DNA of 64,000 bases from Candidatus Zhuqueibacterota bacterium (GTDB lineage Bacteria; Zhuqueibacterota; Zhuqueibacteria; Zhuqueibacterales; Geothermadaptataceae), in contig JAUZRQ010000001.1 of the NCBI GenBank assembly GCA_030950365.1, forward strand, positions 22,591 to 86,590. Reading direction: 5' to 3'. The position numbers were made by a program, and so were the translations under genes. Below are positions 60,235-64,000 of this stretch, in pieces. How positions within the stretch are numbered: the stretch's first letter is position 1; the number at the start of each line of letters is the position of its first letter. The notes under the pieces were generated by a model. That model worked only from the letters and a program-made list of their open reading frames with translations, was not told the DNA's origin and did no database searches.

Positions 60235-61356
60235 ATGGCACTTCGAATTCAAAATAACATTGCTTCGTTAACGGCTAATCGCAACTTAAGCCGAACGACC
60301 TCCGCCTTGTCTCGGTCTTTAGAACGGCTATCATCTGGCTTTAGAATTAACCGCGCTGCTGACAACGCCTCTGGACTTTCTATTTCCCAGAAATTCAGAG
60401 CCCAGATTGCATCATTGAAAATGGCGGCGCAAAATGCTACTGAGGCCAATTCTGTTTTGCAGGTAGCTGAGGGTGGTATCGAACAGATTGCAAATATGCT
60501 AGTTCGACTTAAAGAATTAGCGACGCAGGCAGCCTCTTCAAACTCCGATGGTAGTCGGGCGGAAATTAATGCAGAAGCGACCCAATTGATTAATGAAATT
60601 GACCGGATTGCAAAATCCACTGAGTATAACAACGTGTCGTTGTTGAATGGATATGGAACAAAATCTTATTCATCGCAGATTGATACATCTATAAATAACA
60701 TTTATAATTTCTCTGTAGATGGAGCTGCTACCGGTTCATATGATGTTACCTACAATACCACAACCAACGTGATGACGTTGACCTTTGGCAGTCAAACAGA
60801 AAGTGTAACTCTGAAAACAAACTCCAAAATCAACTTTAGTACGCTTGGCATTAGTTTTCAAATTGGCAAAAATGTTGATGCTACAGAATTAGATGCAATT
60901 GGTGCCTCCTTTCAAGGTCTGGGTGCATCTGGCACTAAAGATTTCGCTGTGACCGGAACGGTGGCACAATTTCAGATTGGAGATACCGATTCGGCTAATA
61001 AGCGCCTAACCTTTAGTATTGATTCGGTCACCAAGACTGCATTAAGCATTGATGGTTTGGATTTAAGCACGCAAAGTAGCGCTCAGTCAGCATTAACGAC
61101 CATTGACACCGCTATTGATAGTTTGAATAGCATTCGCGGTGACATTGGTGCCAATATGAACCGGCTGAGTTATGCTCAGTCTAACTTGCAAACGGCCATT
61201 GAAAATATCACGGCATCTGAATCAGTGATTCGTGATGTGGATATGGCCGCAGAAATGTCTGAGTTCACCAAGAACCAGATTCTGCAACAAGCCGGTGTAG
61301 CTATGCTGGCACAGGCTAATGCATTGCCTCAGGCCGTGCTCTCACTCCTCGGGTAA
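60235..61356 (+). CDS. fliC: Flagellin FliC
   Basis: The filament subunit. The 373-aa protein has the conserved flagellin N-terminus (MALRIQNNIASLTANRNLSR, SLERLSSGFRINRAADNASG) and the C-terminus (IRDVDMAAEMSEFTKNQILQ, QAGVAMLAQANALPQAVLSL), with a Ser/Thr-rich beta region about residues 140-300 that would be surface exposed and is a likely O-glycosylation target. The ribosome site GGGAGGATG lies just before the ATG and overlaps a GGA motif. It has a sigma-28 promoter and a strong terminator. Confidence 0.97.
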   Translation: MALRIQNNIASLTANRNLSRTTSALSRSLERLSSGFRINRAADNASGLSISQKFRAQIASLKMAAQNATEANSVLQVAEGGIEQIANMLVRLKELATQAASSNSDGSRAEINAEATQLINEIDRIAKSTEYNNVSLLNGYGTKSYSSQIDTSINNIYNFSVDGAATGSYDVTYNTTTNVMTLTFGSQTESVTLKTNSKINFSTLGISFQIGKNVDATELDAIGASFQGLGASGTKDFAVTGTVAQFQIGDTDSANKRLTFSIDSVTKTALSIDGLDLSTQSSAQSALTTIDTAIDSLNSIRGDIGANMNRLSYAQSNLQTAIENITASESVIRDVDMAAEMSEFTKNQILQQAGVAMLAQANALPQAVLSLLG

Positions 61357-61387
61357 GCATGGACGCTTAGCGAAAGACAAATTGGGC

Positions 61388-61433
61388 TAAGTAGAGCAGG
61401 TGACTGAAACCTGCTCTACTTACCTCTATTTTC
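61388..61433 (+). terminator. Rho-independent terminator after fliC
   Basis: A perfect 14-bp stem, TAAGTAGAGCAGGT (61388-61401) with ACCTGCTCTACTTA (61409-61422), loop GACTGAA, followed by CCTCTATTTT. The U-run is imperfect, so some read-through into flaG and fliD is likely. Confidence 0.87.
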
Positions 61434-61453
61434 TCCAAGAATGGAGGCCCGCA

Positions 61454-61882
61454 ATGAAGGTTGAAAATGCTAAAATTGTAGAATATGCAAACTACCAATT
61501 ATCGTCAGCACCAAACAGAGAAGGCCCGGACAGGAGCAATGTCGCCAAGCCAAATATAGAATCTCCAGAAATGTATAGGTCCGGCTTGAAAGGCGTGCAA
61601 CAAAGAGTCGCTAATCCGCAATCAGGTAAAAAAGAAAGCGCAAATAAAACGATTACGTCGGAAACGATTGAAAAAGTTGTTCAGGAAACGAATCGAGCCC
61701 TTGAACAATTTAAAAATAAACAAATAAGCTTTTTTGTCGATAAAAAGTCAGGTAAACAGGGAGTCAGGATTATCGATACCGAAACTAAAAAAGTGATAAA
61801 ACAAATACCTCCTGAAGAAATGTTAAAGCTCGCGGCTCGCATTAAAGAACAAATTGGTGCGCTCATTGATGAAACGATTTAA
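61454..61882 (+). CDS. flaG: FlaG family protein
   Basis: A 142-aa protein with a variable Asn/Ser/Pro-rich N-terminus and the FlaG core at about residues 60-142: KVVQETNRALEQFKNKQISF, FVDKKSGKQGVRIIDTETKK, VIKQIPPEEMLKLAARIKEQ. FlaG influences filament length. ATG 61454 has GGAGG 7 bp upstream; an upstream frame from 61400 runs through the terminator and was rejected. fliD starts 11 bp after its stop. Confidence 0.92.
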   Translation: MKVENAKIVEYANYQLSSAPNREGPDRSNVAKPNIESPEMYRSGLKGVQQRVANPQSGKKESANKTITSETIEKVVQETNRALEQFKNKQISFFVDKKSGKQGVRIIDTETKKVIKQIPPEEMLKLAARIKEQIGALIDETI

Positions 61883-61893
61883 AGGTTGACCTT

Positions 61894-64000
61894 ATGGCGG
61901 ATAGTTTAGCTGCAGTGAGCGGTCTTGCTTCTGGGCTTGACTGGCGAAATATTATCGATCAGATTATCCAGATCGAACGCCGTAGTATTGATGTCTATCA
62001 AAATCAGAGGGACAAGTACGACTCGCAACTGTCAGAGTGGAAGAATATTCAGGCTAAATTGAAAAGTTTGCAAGAAATAGTTCAAGATTTAAAAAAGGAA
62101 AAAGCCTACAAACTCTTTAGCGCCAGTCTGTCGAGTTCCTCTTCTAAAAATGCAGAAGATATTCTTTCGGTTTCAACCACCAATGCTGCGGCAAAGGGGA
62201 CTTATAACATCCGCATTTTGCAGAAAGCCCAATCGCTTAAAGTTGGCTCCGCTTCGTTTAGTAGCCGGAATAGTGCATTGGGACTTTCCGGCGAATTTTT
62301 GATTAATGGCAAGGCAGTGAAAATTGACTCGACGGATACACTGGAAGATATTCGTGATAAAATCAATAACTTGAATTCCGGTACAGATGCTACCAATGTC
62401 ACAGCTACCATACTGGAAAAAAACAGTTCGTCATTCCAGCTCATCCTGACCAGCGATAATACTGGAAAGGATGGATTTTCTTTGCTGGATGCGAGCGCGA
62501 CTGACATTCTGCAAAGTCTGGGGTTTGTCTCGTCTTCGGTTACCATTAAAAACCGCACCAGTGATGGTGCGAAAAGTGATGCCTTTACCTCATCGGCGAC
62601 TGCCGTGGCTTCGTTGCGTGGATTAAACTCGCCCCCCTCGGCCACAACCGTAACCATTGCCGGGCAAAGCGTCACCATAGATTTGTCGTCGGAATCGCTC
62701 ACGGATATTGCAGCCAATATTAACGCTCTTACTGGCGTATCCGCCCAGGTTGTCACTGAAACTGATAATGACGGAAATACGCTATATCGAATCGATATTA
62801 GCGGCACCACTTCGTTTTCTGATAGCAACAATGTTTTGCAAATCCTTGGCATTCTGGAGGGAACTCGAACTTCCATTAATGAAATTCATGTAGGCTCGGT
62901 CGCCAATCAAGCCATTGGGGGGGGAGCCATCACCAATGCGACCCAGTGGTCGCAGATTGATACTGGTGGCGGTAGTAATAACATTGCGCTGAATGACACT
63001 ATCACCATTACTGGAATCGACCATAATGGCAACTCAGTCTCTACCACGTTCACGATTACCGATCTAAATCAGGCGCTGAACGCCACCGGTGGTTTTCTTG
63101 AGACCATTGAGAATGCCTTCGGCGGATCCAGCGTGGTAGACGCCTACATTAGCGATGGCACGGATGGATTTACAGCCGGTCAATTGGTCATCAAGGATCT
63201 ACAAGCAGGAGAGTCCCAACTGTCGGTGACCATTACGACGAATAACGAAGGTGGCGGTACGCTGGATTTTGGAACCATAAGCGAGACCGTGACGGGCCGC
63301 GATATGGAATTGGTCAGCGGCCAGAATGCTATGGTGGAGGTAGATGGGGTTTTATACGAGCGCAGTTCCAATAGCATCGGTGATCTCATTTCCGGGGTGA
63401 CCTTGAATTTGATTTCCGCCGATAGTTCAACCACCGTTACTCTGGCTATCGCTCGTGATGTGGAAGCGATCAAAGAGGATATTCAATCGTTTGTAGATTC
63501 ATATAATGAAGTTATGTCGGCCATCAGTGAACAACTTAATTATGATACCGAAAAGCAAGAACCTGGCGGCGTTCTGTTCGGTGATGGCACACTACGTTCG
63601 GTGAAGACCGATCTAATGAATCAGGTTATTCAGACAATAAGCGGACTGTCATCATCGTATACATCACTAGCGTTAATTGGCATTAAGTTAGATAATGCTG
63701 GACAACTGTCCATTAAAGACAGCACGCTTACAAATTTGCTAAACAACAACTATTCCGATGTGGTTAGCTTGCTTGCTGCGCGTGGGACGGGCAGTATTAG
63801 CACCATCCAATATATTAGCCATTCACGGAATACTGTGGCTGGCACCTACACAGTTAATATTACCCAAGTCGCAGAGAAAGCGAGCGTGACGGGTACGGTC
63901 GATCTATCGGGAGGAATTAGCGGTGCAGAAACGGTAACTATTACCGATTCATTAACGGGACGCATCGCCACGATCAATCTGAATACAGGAGATACGATTG
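61894..64000 (+). CDS. fliD: Filament cap protein FliD (3' end outside window)
   Basis: FliD (HAP2) caps the growing filament. The frame is open from ATG 61894 (MADSLAAVSGLASGLDWRNI, IDQIIQIERR) to the end of the window, 702 codons. FliD_N (about residues 10-105), then repeated insert domains with two similar units (TYNIRILQKAQSLKVGSASF near residue 105 and TYTVNITQVAEKASVTGTVD near residue 650), and the FliD_C segment IQSFVDSYNEVMSAISEQLN at about residue 530. The length shows that it is an enlarged FliD. No ribosome site with more than AAGG is seen. Confidence 0.95.
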   Translation, partial: MADSLAAVSGLASGLDWRNIIDQIIQIERRSIDVYQNQRDKYDSQLSEWKNIQAKLKSLQEIVQDLKKEKAYKLFSASLSSSSSKNAEDILSVSTTNAAAKGTYNIRILQKAQSLKVGSASFSSRNSALGLSGEFLINGKAVKIDSTDTLEDIRDKINNLNSGTDATNVTATILEKNSSSFQLILTSDNTGKDGFSLLDASATDILQSLGFVSSSVTIKNRTSDGAKSDAFTSSATAVASLRGLNSPPSATTVTIAGQSVTIDLSSESLTDIAANINALTGVSAQVVTETDNDGNTLYRIDISGTTSFSDSNNVLQILGILEGTRTSINEIHVGSVANQAIGGGAITNATQWSQIDTGGGSNNIALNDTITITGIDHNGNSVSTTFTITDLNQALNATGGFLETIENAFGGSSVVDAYISDGTDGFTAGQLVIKDLQAGESQLSVTITTNNEGGGTLDFGTISETVTGRDMELVSGQNAMVEVDGVLYERSSNSIGDLISGVTLNLISADSSTTVTLAIARDVEAIKEDIQSFVDSYNEVMSAISEQLNYDTEKQEPGGVLFGDGTLRSVKTDLMNQVIQTISGLSSSYTSLALIGIKLDNAGQLSIKDSTLTNLLNNNYSDVVSLLAARGTGSISTIQYISHSRNTVAGTYTVNITQVAEKASVTGTVDLSGGISGAETVTITDSLTGRIATINLNTGDTI

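Noticed and set aside
1..64000. CRISPR arrays, tRNA or rRNA genes and insertion sequences
   Set aside because: No regularly spaced repeats, clover-leaf tRNA signatures, rRNA motifs or transposase genes were noticed on either strand.

Overview
The window is one continuous flagellar super-locus of a diderm bacterium. It runs from the 3' part of fliI to the 5' part of fliD and carries a flagellin-glycosylation island inside it. P- and L-ring genes (flgA, flgH, flgI) show an outer membrane. FliW with CsrA, FlbD, a MotE-like gene, FlhF and FlhG, a FliY-like FliN, and an FlgJ with a lytic-transglycosylase domain resemble lineages such as the FCB group (Calditrichota or KSB1-like) or deltaproteobacteria-like taxa. 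This placement is inference. No rRNA, tRNA, CRISPR array or intact mobile element was seen.

Layout. (A) 1-7596: fliI (partial), fliJ, motE-like, fliK, flgD, a TIGR02530-type gene and flgE. A structured leader precedes flgE and a strong terminator follows it. (B) 7627-20989: flbD, motA, motB, fliL, fliM, fliN, fliO, fliP, fliQ, a 460-bp gap, fliR, flhB, flhA, flhF, flhG, a small membrane protein and fliA (sigma-28). The gap holds a sigma-28-like promoter followed about 105 bp later by a terminator, so it may encode a small RNA. (C) 21048-26617: sigma-28 promoter candidates precede accessory genes: a 107-aa protein, a TPR/DUF6115-like membrane protein, a YlqG-like gene, a short FlhB C-domain homologue, an RsbW-like kinase with a STAS antagonist, a GAF protein, and a REC-PAS-HisKA protein without an ATPase domain. 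(D) 26773-35749: a sigma-54 promoter leads into flgF, flgG, flgA, flgH, flgI, flgJ, flgN and flgK; then come flgL, fliW, csrA and a terminator. (E) 35895-59974: the sugar and glycosyltransferase island. (F) 60107-64000: a sigma-28 promoter, fliC, a terminator, flaG and fliD (partial).

The genes cover export apparatus, C-ring, stator, rod, hook, rings, hook-filament junction, cap and filament, together with their regulators. Promoter signatures suggest a hierarchy of sigma-54 for the rod/ring operon and sigma-28 for flagellin and several accessory operons. FliW and CsrA probably add translational control of flagellin. The island encodes two 1.2-kb-codon multi-module glycosyltransferases built on the same TPR plus GT9 chassis. 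It also has a Gmd / ColD-like / reductase cassette that could make a GDP-3,6-dideoxyhexose, and an oxidoreductase / aminotransferase / acetyltransferase / epimerase cassette that could make a UDP-2,3-diacetamido sugar. Two methyltransferases, two NodB-like proteins, a beta-propeller protein and two TPR-bearing glycosyltransferases complete it. Its position between csrA and fliC suggests that the filament is heavily glycosylated.
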